In this document: piece after piece, positions 32,594-45,381 of the stretch | Layout of the letters: each line of letters starts with the position of its first letter | Numbering within the stretch: position 1 is the stretch's first letter | Assembly (NCBI GenBank): GCA_006176705.1 | Contig: QRFJ01002303.1 | Location: forward strand, 1 to 64,000 | Length of the DNA: 64,000 bases | Source of the DNA: Cocos nucifera | Lineage: Eukaryota > Streptophyta > Magnoliopsida > Arecales > Arecaceae | Direction of reading: 5' to 3' | Translations under genes and position numbers: made by a program | The notes under the pieces: generated by a model | The model's database searches: none | What the model was told of the DNA's origin: nothing | What the model saw: the letters and a program-made list of their open reading frames with translations, nothing else

Positions 32594-33430
32594 ATGGCCA
32601 CTTCCCTATCGCTTCGATCATTATTGGACGATGATAACTTGGTGGAACCCAACTTCGGTAGCTGGTACCGAAAGTTGAAAATTATCTTGGAGCATGAACG
32701 GATATTATATGTGCTGACGGATCCTGCACCTGAGGAGCCAACTAACAATGCACGTAGAATAGTTAGAGACACTTATCAAAAGTGGCTAAGTGACCGAACC
32801 ATGGTGCGCTGCATTATGCTGGCTGCAATGAGCGACGAGTTCAGTCATAGGTTTGAGATAGCTCAGCCAAATAAAATGCTCTAAGTGTTGGAGGATTATT
32901 TTGGCACACTCGGTGATATTGAGAGGCACAAGACTAGTTGCGCCATCTTCAATGCCATAATGCAGGATGGAGCCTCTGTGACTGATCATGTACTATATAT
33001 GATTGAGCTGATAGACCACTTGAGCAAACTCAGCTTTTCCTTGCATGAACAACTTGGAAAAGATGCAATACTGAACTCGCTACCAAAGTCCTATCTCCCT
33101 CTCCTTACTCATTATAGAATGACAAAGTCTGAAGTAAACTACCATGGCTTATTGGGATTACTTCAAAACTTTGAGAAGGATCATCAGCTCCATAAAGAGT
33201 CGGTGAACTTAGTGGAAGGTTCATCTTCTAGTTCTTGACTCTTTAGGAAGGGAAAGAAGAACAAGAAGAAAAAAACAAAGAAGGTGCAAGTTCAGACAGG
33301 GACATCAATGCAAGGCCAGACCAAAAAGATCAAGTTCGATAAAAGTCAAGCTGAATGCTTCTTTTACAAGAAGAGGAGGCACTGGAAGAGGACCTATCCT
33401 CAATACATTGCCTCCTTGGATCCGAATAGG
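32594..33430 (+). pseudogene. F1-b gag (UBN2 type, stops)
   Basis: Starts MATSLSLRSLLDDDNLVEPN at the ATG directly after the putative splice acceptor. Capsid: NFGSWYRKLKIILEHERILY, DTYQKWLSDR, MLAAMSDEF, stop at about 32883 (TAA for the usual Gln), VLEDYFGTLGDIERHKT, VTDHVLYMIELIDHLSKL, AILNSLPKSYLPLLTHYRM, NYHGLLGLLQNFEKDHQLHK, stop at 33236. A Lys-rich tract leads to a damaged zinc knuckle, CFFYKKRRHWKRTY, in which the second and last Cys are Tyr. Distinct from F2 gag. Confidence 0.92.
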
Positions 33431-33830
33431 TAGAGAAAGAAGCAAGCTATTGCTGGGCAAGATATTTATATGATAACTCCTTGCAATTTCTTTATTTATG
33501 ATATTACTAACTAGGTATTGGATATCGATAGCTCTTACCATATTTGCAATTCATTGCAGGGGTTGCAGATCAGTCGAAGATTCGAGCAAGGCAGGAGATT
33601 CCTAAACATTGGAGATGGAAGATCAGTTTCAGTTCTAGCTTTAGAAATTTTGAAACTTGTATTTGAATCTCATACCATTGTTCTTAGTGATTATCATTTC
33701 TGTCCAAATTTCTTTTTAAATATCATTTCTATAGGACTTTTGGCCATGAATAATTATGAAATTTTAATAAAAAAATGACTTTTTAATGTCATTATGAATG
33801 GTATTACTGCTTTTTGTGGATAATTGAATA
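33431..33830 (+). pseudogene. F1-b aspartic protease (active site lost)
   Basis: LDIDSSYHICNSLQGLQISR at about 33518-33577: the usual D-T-G-S site reads D-I-D-S, so the Gly is gone. RFLNIGDGRSVSVLALEILK and FCPNFFLNIISIGLLAMNNY follow. Stops at about 33432, 33512 and 33776. The F1-a copy has D-T-R-S at the same place. Confidence 0.87.
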
Positions 33831-34850
33831 ATGGTGTATATATGTTATCACAACCAATTAATGTAGTCTATTCTACTGGCAAGCACCCTAGATTAGATGG
33901 TGTATCAGATATCTACTTATGGCACTATAGACTAGGTCATATAAACAAGAACAGGATAAACAAGTTGACTCAAGAGAGAATCCTCGAAGTCAATGATTGT
34001 GAATCACTTCCAACTTATGAGTCCTGTCTTTTTGATAAAATGACCAAGTCACCTTTTACTGAAAATGATAAGAGAGCCAATGAGCTCTTAGGTCTAGTAC
34101 ATACTGATGTGTGTGAACCAATGAGCACAAGTGCTAGAGGTGGATATGTCTACTTCATCACTTTCGTAAATGATCTATCCAGATATGGATATGTCTATCT
34201 GATGAAACATAAGTTGAATTCTTTTGAAATGTTCAAATGATTCTGAGAAGTAGAAAAATATATTGGGAAGGGTATTAAAACTCTTCGATCTGACGGAGGA
34301 GGAGAATACCTTTCTGATAAGTTTCTCACATATCTAGGAGAGAATGGAATTCTCTCTCAATGGACTCCTCCTGGAACACCACAGCATAATGGTGTGTCTG
34401 AGAGGAGGATTTGGACTTTGTTAGACATGGTCCGATCCATGATGGAATTTGCCAGCTTGTCGATATCCTTTTGGAGATATGCACTCGAATCAGCTTGTTA
34501 TCTATTAAATAGGATTCCAAGTAAGTTTGTAGTTAAAACCCTATATGAGATATGGAAAGGATGTAAGCCAGCACTTTCACACCTTAGGGTGCCCAGCTTA
34601 TATCAAACGATTAGTTACAAACAAACTTGGACCTAGGTTTCATAAGTGTACACTCATAGGATATCCAAAAGAGACCAAAGGATACTATTTCTACCATGCT
34701 GATGGACAAAAGATGTTCGTCAGCCTTATGGCAACCTTTTTGGAAAAGGAGTTCCTTGGTGAAGGAACTGTTGCCTCTAAGGCTGAACTTGATGAAGTTC
34801 AACAAGTAGAAAGTCTGACATAGAATGTTGAACCTAAGTTAGATTTTATC
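33824..34850 (+). pseudogene. F1-b integrase (stops and a frameshift)
   Basis: NNGVYMLSQPINVV, LWHYRLGHINKNRINKLTQE, LPTYESCLFDKMTKSPF: zinc module with its first CX2C Cys changed to Tyr. Core: VHTDVCEPMS (Asp), stops near 34238, TLRSDGGGEYLSDKF (Asp; Gly for the usual Arg), TPQHNGVSERRIWTLL (Glu). Then SFWRYALESACYLLNRIPS, a small deletion near 34585 where IWGC should be, and KCTLIGYPKETKGYYFYHAD at 34545-34823. Confidence 0.92.
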
Positions 34851-34859
34851 AGATCAGAT

Positions 34860-35870
34860 TTGAAGCCTAGTGAACCCACCCCATTAAGGCAATCCGGTAG
34901 AGTACCGCGCCATCCAGACAAATACTATGGATTCCTGGTTTACGATGGTGATCCCATCAAACTCAATGATAATGATGAAGATCCGATCACTTATATAGAT
35001 GCGATGCAGAGACCTGACTCTAGGAAATGGTTAGAAGCCATGAGATCTGAAATAGATTCCATGAAGGTCAGTGATGTATGGACATTAGTTGACCCATCTG
35101 AAGGGGTTAAATCCATTGGGTGTAAATGGGTCTTCAAAAGGAAGAGGAGCGTAGATGGAAAGGTGGAGACCTATAAAGTCTATCTGATTGCCAAAGGATA
35201 TCGTCAACATTATGGTATTGACTACGATGAAACATTCTCTCCTGTGGCAATGCTCAAGTCCATTTGGATTATGCTTGCTATTGCTGCTCATCTGGACTAT
35301 GAGATCTGGCAGATGGATGTAAAGACAATTTTTCTAAATGAAGAGCTGACCGAAGAAGTGTATATGATACAACTTGAAGGATTCACATCCATAGATGAGT
35401 CCAAGGTGTGCAAGCTTTAGAGATCCATTTATAGATTGAAGTAGGCATCTCGAAGTTGGAACATGCATTTTGATAAAGTGATCAAAACGTATGGCTTTCT
35501 TAAGAATGGAGAAGAACCCTGCATTTATCAATGGGCAAATGGTCCAGCAGTGGTATTCCTTATTTTGCATGTGGATGACATTCTCTTAGTTAGGAATGAT
35601 ATCCCTGCACTATAAGGAATAAAAGTCTGGTTGTCATCATAGTTCTCCATGAAGGACTTGGGTGAAGCATCATACATCCTAGGGATGAAGATATATAGGG
35701 ATAGATCTAAAAGGATGCTTGGTATATCTCAGTCCATGTACATAAAAACTATGCTGAAGAGGTTCAACAAGGAGAATTTCAAAAAGGGCTTTCTCCCGAT
35801 AGGCCAAGAAATTTCTCTCTAAGAAGGATTGTCCGATAACTCCTAAAGAAAGAGAGCTTATGAGTAGAAT
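34860..35870 (+). pseudogene. F1-b reverse transcriptase (stops, HVDD)
   Basis: SGRVPRHPDKYYGFLV, WLEAMRSEIDSMKVSDVW, GCKWVFKRKRSVDG, IAKGYRQHYGIDYDETF, IWQMDVKTIFLNEELTEEV (first Asp); then stops at Gln codons in CKL*RSIYRLK*ASRSW, and FLILHVDDILLVRND at about 35566, with HVDD (35578-35589) for YVDD. Further Gln-to-stop changes at PAL*GIKVW and LSS*FSMKD. A one-base shift near 35817 breaks PIGQEIS from SKKDCPIT. Confidence 0.92.
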
Positions 35871-36565
35871 CCTATATGCTTCAGTAGTGGGATCTATTAT
35901 GTATGTAATGACATGTACGAGACCAGACGTGGCATTCTCACTAAGAGTGGTGAGTAGATACTAGTCTGACTCTGGAGAAAATCACTAGGAGGTGGTTAAA
36001 ACCATCCTTAAGTATTTGAGAAATACTAAGAACCAATGGTTAGTTTATAATGAGTCAGATCTGAAGCTTGTGGGGTTTACAGACTCCAGCTTTCAATCTG
36101 ACTATGATGATAGTTAAAGTATGTTGGGATATATCTTTACCCTAAATGGTGGAGCCATCCATTGAAAAAGTTTCAAGCAGCATACAGTGGCTGATTCTAT
36201 TTGCGAAGTGGAATATATGGCAGCATCAGATGCAGCAAAGAAAGCTATATGGCTGAGGAAGTTCATCACTGAGCTCGAAGTAGCAGCCTCCATTGATGGT
36301 CCAGTCCTGCTCTACTGCGACAGCACTGGCGACATAGCTCAAGCAAAGGAACTCAAGGCACACCAATGGATAAAGCACATTCTACACCACTTTCATTTGG
36401 TTCATGAAATCTTGGATCGTGGTGATGTCGAGCTTCAGAAAATCGATGGAAAGGAGAATCTAGCCGACCCCTTCACTAAAGCCCTAGCAATCAAGTAGTT
36501 CGACAACCATAAGTCGAAGATAGGTATTAGATACTATGCCGAGTGGCTTTAGGACAAGTGGGAGT
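35871..36565 (+). pseudogene. F1-b RNase H and polypurine tract
   Basis: TCTRPDVAFSLRVVSRY stop, LKYLRNTKNQWLVYNES, VGFTDSSFQSDYDDS stop, GGAIH stop; then open from 36187: ADSICEVEYMAASDAAKKAI (catalytic Glu), VLLYCDSTGDIAQAKELKAH (catalytic Asp), VELQKIDGKENLADPFTKAL. So the last part of the domain is intact in sequence although unreachable. Polypurine tract AAGTGGGAG at 36556-36564. Confidence 0.92.
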
Positions 36566-39008
36566 TGTTGGAAACTGTGTCCCAAAGTCAATCATTAGTC
36601 TGTTGATGGCTGAGCTATTTTATAATTATAATTAATTTATTAATTAATAAAATTATTTTGGCATCTTTTTCATCATAAGTTTATATCTTCTAATGAACTC
36701 CACTATTGTGATGAAGTCCTTAGGACTGTTTATTTCGATAAAGAGAGGATTTATTGATTAGTTCTTAAATTTGTTCATGATCAAATAATAGACTATTAAT
36801 TAGGATAACAGCATCTATCGAGCATAGGTTGCTATATGCCATATAAGTTAGTTATCCTTTTAACCAAAGAGTGTGGAGACACTGGTATGGCATATAGGTA
36901 AGATGTATGGGTACATCGTCATTGAACGTGATCAACTCCAGAGCATTCTACCATCGAGAATGTCTCTAATGGGATATAGGTATAAGTATCCCTTAGACTA
37001 GTGATCACCTCAGTGACTTGCAAGCAACTCACTGTGCTTTGGTACCAAACTAACTAAATTTCTAATTCAACAAGGGAAGGCTTCTTGGCACAGTCAAGTA
37101 CTTGCGAAGTCATAGTATGATCAAGATAAAATTGATCACTCCAAGAGTTGGAGAGGAATGTATCATTGTATTTCAATATAGCAAAATCTTAGCCAGGATA
37201 ATCCATCAGATGGATTTGATATTTTCAAATATAATGTGGACAACCTGATTAGAGTTGATAGTTTAACTCTAAGGTGTCCTATAAGCATTGTGGTCAAGGG
37301 GATGAATTATATGGAAACTATATTCACATGGGTTCTAAGGATGGTATTCTACACCTTCGACCTATCCGACCATTGGGTATCATTGCTACATAGTCACTTT
37401 GATTGGTACAAAAATTTATTCCTATGCTACCGACTTAGGTTCAAACCTATAAGGTCACACACATTAGAGCTTACGAACTGATCGGATGGTTGATGAATAA
37501 TTAAGAATCGTTCTAGGATCTAACAATTAATACGATTGGTGTTTAACCTAGTGCAAGTATTGTAGGAGGATCGATTAGCAATTGGATTACTAATTAGCTT
37601 AATTTAATTAAACCAATAGGCTAAGGTTAAGTTTAATTAAATATAATTTAATTAGATTTGGTTTGGGCTTGATTGGATCAAGTCCAATTAGTTTATTGGA
37701 TAAGCCAAGTGCAAGGAAGAACTAGTCCTAGTCTAACTAGGACTCGAATTAACCTAATTTTCTAATTTAATTAAAAAATAAATAAAAATTAAATCTCATT
37801 CAATTAAGACATTAAATGGATTAGGATCTTATTTAATTGGGTTGGTTTAATCTTGATTTTATTTGGTTGAAAGATCTTGTTTGACCAAGTCAAAATAGGA
37901 GTCCTAGTGTGACTAGGACTCCCTATCACTTGCGCCACTTAATCCTCATGCCCCATGCCCTTTTTGTTTTATTTCTTAGGTGAAATTTCTCCACTCCCAT
38001 GGCTTCTCACGCCCTCTTTCTCTACTCCTTTTCTCATAAGGTAATTTGTTGGAAGACCAAGTCAAAAGAGGAGTTAGTTTTACTTAAGATTCTATGAGAT
38101 AGAATCCTTGTTGACCAAAACACATTCCCTTGAGTGCCGCCCCCTCTTTTAATTAATTCTTCTCTTATTTTACAAAAATAATCTTTTTTTTTTTTGTGCC
38201 CTCCCTTGCTGGTCCACGTTAATAATTGTGGAGGAGGCAACCAAGAGTTGGGTGCCCCAATAACTTCTCATGTTTGGATATTCCTAGTCTAGGATTTTGA
38301 TCTAACTTGGACTCTTCTTTTTCTCTATTTATTAGATAAATTTTGTTCTAATTTTTTTGTGGAATATAGAGCTTTGGGAGAGGCTTGGGGTGTGCAGAAA
38401 TCAGAGAAAGAGGGTCCTTGGGCATGGGGGTTCCATAGGTACCAAACTAGGTGTCTAGGTGACAGAAAAGAGAAGAAGAAGAGGGTCTTCTTCTAGAGCT
38501 GTTTTATTTTCAATCTCTCCTTTTTTTGAGTTTTTTCTGAGAGAGTCTTAGATCAGTAAACTCTCATCTTCCTTCTCATATTTTAGAGAATCTAAATTTT
38601 GAAGAAGGATCAGCACAGTACTAGCATGCTGTGCTGATTTTCTGCATCGAACTTCAGATCGAAGATCGTAGGCTCGTGTGGACAACTCCTAGAGGCCGGA
38701 TGTATGTGCGGCTCGTGACTTCATCCTCATGCCCAGATCAGCAAGTTAGAATGTCTAACTTGCTCAGGTAATAGATCTGATATATTAACTTCATACCTGC
38801 ATATCTAGGTTGATTTGATCAACCTTTTACTTTCTCATTTGATTTTAATTTTTGATTTAATATCATGCCTTGATCATGTAATAGATCTAATATTTAGGTG
38901 TTTACATGTTTATGTAAATAAACATTTGATTTATTTATATCTTTCACTGCAAGATCTTGAAAAAGTTTTTAAGATCTACCTGTAAAACCCTAGATCTAGT
39001 TCCTTCAA
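36566..39008 (+). repeat. F1-b 3' LTR (complete, 2443 bp)
   Basis: TGTTGGAAACTGTGTCCC ... TTCCTTCA. Reference F1 LTR. Has a perfect hairpin at 37898-37922, a second one at 38088-38106 in a diverged duplicate of the same context (GACCAAGTCAAAA then GAGGAG), and flank agtac after its end. F2-a sequence resumes at 39009. Confidence 0.92.
37898..37922. repeat. F1-b LTR hairpin (perfect)
   Basis: GGAGTCCTAGT / ACTAGGACTCC, 11-bp stem, loop GTG. Shares the GGAGTCC/GGACTCC core with F2-b. A second hairpin GATTCTAT / ATAGAATC (38088-38106, loop GAG) lies 170 bp further on. Confidence 0.85.
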
Positions 39009-40100
39009 GTACTTTTCTGGGGGACAGAAAATTATTTTTGATCTATGAGGTGGACGAGGTAGTGATTGGATCGGTTTAATCTAATTGTGTTTCATAGGTT
39101 CCTTAGCTCGTGGCTCTTGAGAGACATTCTTCTCGAGCCTAATCTATCTTTCGATGCCACCATCTTGAATAAACTATTTTTCAAGAAAGATGGCATGTTG
39201 ACTCACAATCATATTGTGGTCTTTCGAAAGATAGAAAAAATATCCTAATGATTCTTTAGGATATCCAATAAATCAAGCTCTAAAGGACCTAAACTCTAAT
39301 TTATCCACCTGTTATCTCTTGGCATAGGTCGGACAATCCCAAATTCTGAGATGACTCAGACTTGATTTCTTACCATGCCATATCTCATACGGTGTGGTAG
39401 AAATGGTTTTAGACGGAACCCTATTCAGTAGATATATAGTGGTTAACAGACTATGACCACAAGAAAACTCAGCAAGGTTTGTGAAGCTCATCATGGACCG
39501 AACCATATCTAATAGGGTCTAGTTTCTCCATTCTGAAATCTCGTTGAGTTGAGGTATTCCAGGTGGAATCCATTGAGAATATACCATAATCCTTAAGATA
39601 GTCTAGAAATTCCTAACTAAGGTATTTACCTCCTTGATCTAATTGAAGAACTTTAATTGGTTTTTCTATTTATTTTTCTACTTTGAGTCTGAATTTCTTG
39701 AACTTTTCAAAAGCTTTAGACTTATGTCGCATCAAATACACATACCCATATCGAGATAAATCATCAATAAAGGTGATGAAGTAGATGTAATTACCTTTGG
39801 CAGGCACATCAAATGAGCCGCATACATCAGTATGTACTAGGGCAAGTAGGTCTATGGCCCTTTTCCTATGTCCCATAAAAGGAAGCTTGGTCATTTTGCC
39901 ATGAAGGCATGATTCACAAATCGAATATGACTCGAAAGTCATTGGACTCAATAGCCCAAATTTCTCCAATTTGTTAACACTGTCTTCAGCTATATGACTT
40001 GCCTAAGGTGCCAAAGATATCTATCGTTTAGACTATCCCCAAGTTGCTTTGATCCTATGGCATTCATGTTTTGCTCAATATTAAAAATAGAAACATCAAT
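39009..40100 (-). pseudogene. F2-a integrase (broken)
   Basis: Right part of F2-a after the F1-b insertion. From the high-coordinate side: MEKFGLLSPMTFESYSICES, CLHGKMTKLPF (zinc part), LVHTDVCGSFDVP (Asp), FIDDLSRYGYVYLMRHKS at 39670-39969; second Asp region about 39620-39650; then MVRSMMSFTNLAEFSCGHS, TPYEIWHGKKSSLSHLRIWD at 39312-39506, and the FIGYPK-like block near 39240-39290. It ends in the PPP linker next to 39009, from where about 850 bp of RT are missing. Confidence 0.87.
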
Positions 40101-40645
40101 ATGAGACCATTTATAAGAAAATCACTTGCAGTTTTATTTCTTTCATAAAGAATATTACAATGGTCCTTAAGAAAACTAATTACATAGCCTTTCTATGCTA
40201 AACATGAAACAAAAATCAAATTCCTGCTTGCTATAGGCACATAAAAATAGTCCCTAAGTACTAAGTCTAATCCTGATGCTAATTGCAGAGGATAGGATCC
40301 TACGGCCACAGTAGTAACTCTTGCTCTATTTTTGATGCATAGGATCATCTCACCATCCCTCAGCCTCCTGCTATCCTCAAGACCCTGTATAGAAGTGCAT
40401 AAGTGAGCACTAGAACCAGAGTTAAGCATCCAACTAGATGCAGAAGAAATCATAAGATTAGATTCTATAACGAGCATACCTCCAAAAGGATCTACCTCCT
40501 TGTTCTTCGGGCTGGCTAGATAAAGAGGATAGTTTCGCTTCCAATGGCCATCAGTGTTGCAATAAAAATATTTTTCTTTGTTAGCAGCCTTCTTCTTTGG
40601 CTCTGCATTCTTCTTCTTCCCACCATCCATGTTTTGCTTCTTCAC
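40101..40645 (-). pseudogene. F2-a protease and zinc knuckle (active site Asp lost)
   Basis: Zinc knuckle reads YFYCNTDGHWKRNYP, with first and last Cys changed to Tyr. Protease: SSWMLNSGSSAHLCTSIQGL, in which the catalytic Asp of DSG is Asn (a G-to-A change). ARVTTVAVGSYPLQLASGL, YFYVPIASRNLIFVSCL follow. About 150 codons are open, but the enzyme would be dead. Confidence 0.9.
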
Positions 40646-41314
40646 GGACTTCTTCTTCTTCCCAAAAGACTTTTTCTGGGAAGAAGTTCACTCCACGGTA
40701 TGTTACTGAGCCTTTAGAACCTTTCATAGAAAGCTCAGTAGTAACCAGCATATTCATGAGCTTAGCCAAGGTATTTTGAAGTTTATGCATATAGTAGTTC
40801 ATGATGAACTGCCCATATGCATCAGGTAAGAACTGCAAAATTATGTTAGTCTGTAGATCCTGATCTAACTTGATACTGAGCTTCTCAAGCTCTTCTAAGT
40901 CCTTGATCATCATCAGATAATAATCTTGGACTGACTGCCCATCACGCATTTGAGCGTTAAACAGTCTTTTAGTGATTTGATATTTGACTGCGGGACTCTG
41001 TTCACCAAACAACTCTGGCAGGTGAGCCAACATTTGGTGGCTGGTCTTAATGTCTTCATGTTGGCATTGGAGCTCATCAAACATCAAGCCCAACATGTAA
41101 TACTTGACTTTGTTATCTTCATCCGTCCACTTCTTGAGAGACGCTCTCTGATCAGTGGATGGACGGACTGGTAAGCTGGGAGGATCCTGTTCCAACACAT
41201 TAGTCAACTTCTCGGAATCCAAAATAATTTTGAAGTTCTAGAGTCAATCATTATAGTTGGGTTCGGTCAGTTATGGGTGTCCAGGATACGGACTAGTGGA
41301 TTGGATACAGACAT
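40581..41314 (-). pseudogene. F2-a gag (broken)
   Basis: Start ATG at 41314-41312 in MSVSNPLVRILDTH, followed by a stop; the main open stretch (40581-41222) begins LTNVLEQDPPSLPVRPS and goes on DELQCQHEDIKTSHQMLAHL, MRDGQSVQDYYLMMIKDLEE, LPDAYGQFIMNYYMHKLQ, LMNMLVTTELSMKGSKGS. A frameshift near 40690 replaces the Lys-rich region by Glu-rich nonsense; the true frame continues in the zinc-knuckle block, hence the overlap. Confidence 0.9.
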
Positions 41315-43131
41315 TTTCCTGTAGATAGTCAAAGTTTCTAGTTAGATTTTGTAATTAGACTTAACTAATTTATTTAGGAATTTCATTTTTAAACAAACTA
41401 GGCTTCCATTATTTACTCAGATTCCTGTACTCTCTTGGCAGAGATGCGAAAATCTTCATGATTATTGATTTCTAATTGGTGGTGCGGTCCCACCAACTGA
41501 CTCACCACCTCACCAAATAGTTATTGATGATGGATCAATCGATGAGTGGATAACTCTTATCCAATGATTCTCTAATCATGGTGCACCCTAACCTAGTCTT
41601 TAATTCATGAATCTCATTGGAATATTGATCCACTCCTTAGTTAAGTTAGGTCCATAATTTGCATAGATTGGATTTTTGATTGGATCCCTCACCGTATCCA
41701 GAATATTGTGCCCAACCCATCCTCCAACCCATAGCATCCAATGCCTAATAGACATGGTTGCGTCATCCCGATGCAACTAAACCACTATATCCAGTCGAGA
41801 ACAATAAACCCCAGGAAGGGCCCGCACATCTACAATGGTGGAAGATCTTAGACTTAATATTTTCTTAGGAAGATTTAATTTAGGTCTCTTTAAACTTGAC
41901 TTGACTTAGTCATAATAATTATGACTAACCTAGTAGTATGGGTTGGCTTGAATTGTTAGCCACCTCAAATCAGAACTGGATCGACACAAATGGCCAGGTA
42001 AGTGATATCGGTGTAAGGGATATGTCATTAACTCGACAAGAATGCATTCAAGTCAAGAAGCTCCCAATTAAAAACTAGTCGATCATATCTGCCAGACTTA
42101 CCTTAGACACCAAATTATCGAATCAGAACTAATTGGGTTACCCTACAATCAAAGCTCGAATCGTGGAGCCAGACTTAATCCTATTAGGTTAATCAAATCT
42201 AAGCTTTCTTTGATCTCACCTAACCAATGCTTGATTCGATTTGATCAACCGCTAAACCTAATTGAGCTATCCAAGCCCGAACCCAATTTTATGAACATGT
42301 CTTAGATCTAAAAATTCATAATTTTTAAATCTAATTAATTTCATAATATTAATTTTTAATTAAGTTTTGGGTTTATGAATAAAACTTGTAATAAAAATCC
42401 TAGGATTTTAGGATCTATGGTTTTGCAGAAAAATAAGTTCTGATTTTTTATTAATGACGAACGCACAGCACCCCTACATGCCATTAGAATATCCCATCGA
42501 ATGGAAGAAGAGGACCTTTAAACCCTACTTTGTTCTTAAGATCAGACGGCCATGGAGAACTTCTTAATAAAAAATATAATTTTTAACTATAAAACTAGTT
42601 AGATCATATATCACATATAAAAAGATCTAAATAATATATGTCTTGCATACATCTCATGTATCATCAATATGCATACTTTCATATCTAAAATATTACATAT
42701 TAAATCTAAAAAATAAAATTTTAAATTTGATCATATCAAAAATAAAACTATTCTAGACATCTTATAGAAGTATTCAATGACTAGTCTAAGCATGCTTCTT
42801 TCATATCTCATATAAATAAATCAAAAATTAAAAACTTTATTTTTTTATTTTTTGATCTAATTATAATAATTATAACATTAAAAAATAAAAATTAAATAGA
42901 TCTAAAATTATATTTAATCAAAATAAATACATGATTATACTAGACTATACAGAACTATTCTATACTTAGTATAGTCATGCATCTCATATATATTAGATCT
43001 AAAATATTTAATTTTTAATTTTTTGATATTAGATCTAATTACATCTTATGTGACATCTGAAATCTTCTAATATCATATCATAAATGAAAATAAAATCAGA
43101 TCTAGGGTAGATTTGAAGAACTGCTGTTACA
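41315..43131 (-). other. F2-a untranslated leader (1.8 kb) with putative intron
   Basis: Homologous to the F2-b leader. On the minus strand the donor GTCTAAG|GTAAGT starts the putative intron at 42101 and the acceptor CTATCTACAG ends it at 41319 (783 nt), five bases before the ATG; branch-point-like CTAAC is about 25 nt upstream. A hairpin is at 41758-41778. Confidence 0.65.
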
Positions 43132-43143
43132 GCTCTGATACCA
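43132..43143 (-). promoter_or_regulatory. F2-a primer binding site (initiator tRNA-Met)
   Basis: Complement reads TGGTATCAGAGC, two bases from the LTR end (43146). Confidence 0.93.
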
Positions 43144-43145
43144 GT

Positions 43146-45381
43146 TGAAGAAAAAATTCTATTTTCCACAGCAGGATCTTACAGATCTGAGATAGATTTT
43201 TCTAAAATTTTTTAAATAATCTGATCTGATCTGAAAGTTCTCAAATTTGATCATGATATCTAATATTAAAAATTAAAATAAAAATTAAATCAGATTTAAT
43301 ATCATACCTTATTTGGCTAATCTGATTATCCTGCGATGATCTTGATGTTTCCTAAGGTTCTGGAAGGAGCCACGCACGTGCCTTGCCTCTACTGATATCC
43401 ACTCGAGAAGGATCTAGATGATTTCTTCTTGCAAATCTTTTTTCCAAAGATCAAATCTAAATCAGATGTCCTTCAAAAAATTTCTAAAGATAGCATATCC
43501 ATCTCACGAACACTGTCGCATAGATGCTGAACTCTTCACAAATTTGATCGGATCTTCTTCTCAAATTTATGCCTAACTTTTTAGACATGTAGAAGAGAGG
43601 GAGAGAGAGGATAGAAGGGGTATGGGATATCTTGAATGGTAGCCTTTGGGTATGAAAAATATTTCTACATGAAGAGCCTCAGCGTAAGGGTTCTTATACA
43701 AAAGCAGAGCGCCAAGTTAGAGTCCCTCTTTGATCAAAATCCTCATGTTTTCAATCATTAGGACTCCTGGACTTGATCTCCATGAAAATCCTCAGATCTC
43801 ATTTGATTTTGACACCAAAAATCAATCTGAAAGGTGGCAGCATGAGTAGATAAGGAAGAGTCCACTACGCCTAGGACTCTTCCCTTAAGAGTTTGATCTA
43901 AATTAAACTCTATCATAACTCAATCTCGACACCACCAAAAATCACAAAATTTGGAACACTCAATATATAATTCGTGCTTTATCACATATTATAAAATTAA
44001 ATCAAAATGATTTCTATAGAATTTTCTAGAAGCATCCGATCAAGTGACCCTTAGTTCTCTCAAACAGGTCAACATTTGACCCTAGTCCAATTTGACTATG
44101 AATGGATTTAATTTCTATAATTAATCTGATCTGGACTTATTCCAGTCAGATGAAAATAAATCCATTCAAAATACAAGAATGAGTTGAATCAAATTTGACT
44201 TGGTTGTGATGAATCAAAAATATTTCAGAAGGAGAAAGTCAGGCTCAATCGTGTGCTAGCACGATTACCTTGAACCTGATTAGATCTAATCCAAATCAAT
44301 CAAACTGGGTTAGCTCAATTGATGACATCCAGATCCAAATCCTTATTTTTCTAATCCAGTTAGGTTCAATTTTGTATGGTAATAAGATATGTCACGATCT
44401 CCATCATCGAAATATCTTTCGATGGACCAGAACTTTTCTAATTCAAACAATTAGAATGATTGATTATCAAAATCATTCTAATTGCTCCCAAAATCCTCTA
44501 GTGTCACCTAGCAGTATGTGGTGGCAACCCATCAGAACTAAAAATGAACCTCTCAGTGCACTTACCTATGTGAGTGGGTTTTTCTATCTTAAGCTGCAAC
44601 AGGATTAGGGTTAAGGTGAACTCGTCAAACCCAATGTCCGTCATATAAATTAATCATTCAATTCGAGTCCAATATGAAATCCTAATAGAAACTCTTTCTA
44701 TCATCTTCACTCTACCATGGCCATAGGCTTAAGAACTCAATCTCATGATTATCATAGGGCTACTCATCTACCGATGTAGATAGATCCCCTTATTGGTGCA
44801 ATCCAATTCCTACAATAAACATGCTATAGCCAACATACACCTCAGGATTTCGAATGGCTAGGAGATCGAGTTATGGTATAGTCAAACTATAATATCTTTA
44901 AGGTGAACTGCCGATGCACCTCATGTCAAAGAACCATACACACCACTGCAGCATCGAGTCTGTCATCGACAAGAAGATAGACTTTCTTATGACTACTCGA
45001 GGTGGTCACGCTTAGTGCCCTCGTTCTCTAACAAGTACTTATACTCTCGCTCCAGTTCTTTCACACCATAGACTAAAGACATGTCTATCCTATGAAAGTG
45101 ATTGTACACCAACCTTCTGGCTCGATCACCATCCTCGTGATGATCCTACGGTCGGGATCATTTTATAAGTTAATTATGAAAATTCATGTCTTAAATTTTT
45201 AATTCTTGAAAATATGAATTGGTATTACCATTAACTCAAAGGATGTATCACAAACACTTTTACATACACATTATGATAGAAAAATAATTTATTTATTAAT
45301 TTATAGTCAAAATTATAAAATTATCCTTAGAAGTGTATTATAAGTGACAGCTAATTTGGCTTCTAGGGCACACATTTAATA
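43146..45381 (-). repeat. F2-a 5' LTR (complete, 2236 bp)
   Basis: Ends TTCTTCA next to the primer site; outer end TATTAAAT for TGTTAGAT. Hairpin 43854-43883 with perfect stem. An antisense open frame covers 44270-44608. Confidence 0.9.

Larger units (their letters stand above)
20161..39008 (+). mobile_element. F1-b: copia element (+), itself split by F2-b
   Basis: 5' LTR pieces 20161-21368 and 30214-30854, internal region 30855-36565, 3' LTR 36566-39008. F2-b fills 21369-30213. Compared with the 3' LTR, the 5' LTR lacks about its first 50 bp (lost with about 850 bp of host F2-a) and about 600 bp at the F2-b junction. Gag and pol are complete in length but carry many stops. LTR pieces differ from the 3' LTR by about 10% by eye. 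Confidence 0.88.
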
